Below, piece after piece: positions 6,389 through 6,665 of a stretch of 6,665 bases of DNA (the first letter of the stretch is position 1; every line of letters starts with the position of its first letter). Origin of the DNA: Nitrospinaceae bacterium UBA7883 (GTDB lineage: Bacteria; Nitrospinota_A; UBA7883); contig DLRR01000004.1 in NCBI GenBank assembly GCA_002500605.1, positions 1-6,665 of the forward strand, read 5' to 3'. The position numbers were made by a program, and so were the translations under genes. The notes under the pieces were generated by a model that was given only the letters and a program-made list of their open reading frames with translations, searched no databases and was not told the origin of the DNA.

Positions 6389-6665
6389 GAAGTAAATGCT
6401 TGGCTGGTTTTATTGGATGGCTACTGTTAGCATCCTTAATTTTATCAACTAATGTCCATGGAACGGAGAAAAAAATGGGCGAGAATACTAATATTAATGG
6501 TGGCGAGGAAATTGCTGTTGTTAGCACAAAACACGGCGAAATGATTATTAAATTTTTCCCAGATATAGCTCCTGGACATGTGCAAAATTTTAAAAAACTG
6601 GCTAAAGATGGATTTTACGATGGAACCATATTTCATCGCGTTATTCCTGGATTTATGATTCAAGG
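6385..6665 (+). CDS. Peptidyl-prolyl cis-trans isomerase, cyclophilin type, exported (3' end beyond window)
   Basis: Ninety-three codons are visible of a cyclophilin, which speeds cis-trans isomerisation of Xaa-Pro bonds during protein folding. Residues 1-26 form a Sec-type signal: Arg2 and Lys4, a hydrophobic core LAGFIGWLLLASLIL, then a possible cleavage after VHG. A short hydrophilic linker (TEKKMGENTNINGGEE) precedes the domain: IAVVSTKHGEMIIKFFPD, IAPGHVQNFKKLAKDGFYDG, then FHRVIPGFMIQ, where Arg is the catalytic residue of the family (FHRxxxxFMxQ). The window ends inside this motif, so the rest of the active site is not seen. GTG at 6385 is chosen because GGAG lies 6 nt before it and it alone gives a whole signal peptide. 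A second in-frame start at ATG 6475 has its own site and would give a cytoplasmic product. Transcribed away from ispG. Confidence 0.88.
   Translation, partial: MRSKCLAGFIGWLLLASLILSTNVHGTEKKMGENTNINGGEEIAVVSTKHGEMIIKFFPDIAPGHVQNFKKLAKDGFYDGTIFHRVIPGFMIQ
6465..6468 (+). promoter_or_regulatory. Second, internal ribosome-binding site for ATG 6475 of the cyclophilin gene
   Basis: GGAG followed by 6 nt (all A except none other) and ATG at 6475, in the same frame as the GTG at 6385 and with identical site and spacing. A start here would remove the signal peptide and leave a short tail MGENTNINGGEE before the cyclophilin domain. Confidence 0.45.

Noticed and set aside
6445..6663. A 72-codon minus-strand ORF at the right edge.
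   Set aside because: It is the antisense shadow of the cyclophilin gene, which has clear family motifs on the plus strand.

Overview
The window is about 6.7 kb of AT-rich bacterial chromosome (GC roughly 40-45% by eye) carrying ordinary core-metabolism and transport genes. The organism is probably a Gram-negative bacterium: it encodes a lipoprotein-type solute-binding protein and a cyclophilin with an apparent Sec signal peptide. IspG is the short form with a CPTCGRC cluster motif. From memory this resembles Bacillota and Desulfobacterota/delta-type lineages more than alpha- or gammaproteobacteria, which carry CPSC/CPTCxR forms. This is a weak lineage hint, not an identification.

Layout, left to right. 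Positions 1-225 hold a minus-strand tRNA cluster, transcribed in the order Lys(UUU), Glu(UUC), then a third tRNA cut off by the window edge. A near-consensus sigma-70-type promoter lies upstream of it at 261-288. Positions 404-3671 (minus) hold a tightly coupled three-gene set for an ABC importer of the peptide/nickel (Dpp/Opp) family: solute-binding lipoprotein, DppB-like permease, DppC-like permease. Both junctions are 4-nt overlaps. No ATPase gene is present. Position 3737-5020 (minus) is purD (purine synthesis), 65 nt upstream of the binding-protein gene. Position 5147-6190 (minus) is ispG (MEP isoprenoid pathway). All five protein genes point left and may form one or several transcripts. 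I saw no convincing intrinsic terminator between them.

A divergent intergenic region (6191-6384) follows. It contains a perfect 16-bp palindrome and a possible 30-codon leader ORF. From 6385 a plus-strand cyclophilin-type peptidyl-prolyl isomerase runs off the right edge. It begins at a GTG missed by a simple ATG-only view and has a signal peptide. A second ATG start with an equally good ribosome-binding site lies just after the signal peptide.

I did not find a previously undescribed system here. The points most worth checking are the two-start arrangement of the cyclophilin, the GTGA-coupled small ORF before it, and the ATPase-less transporter set behind purD.
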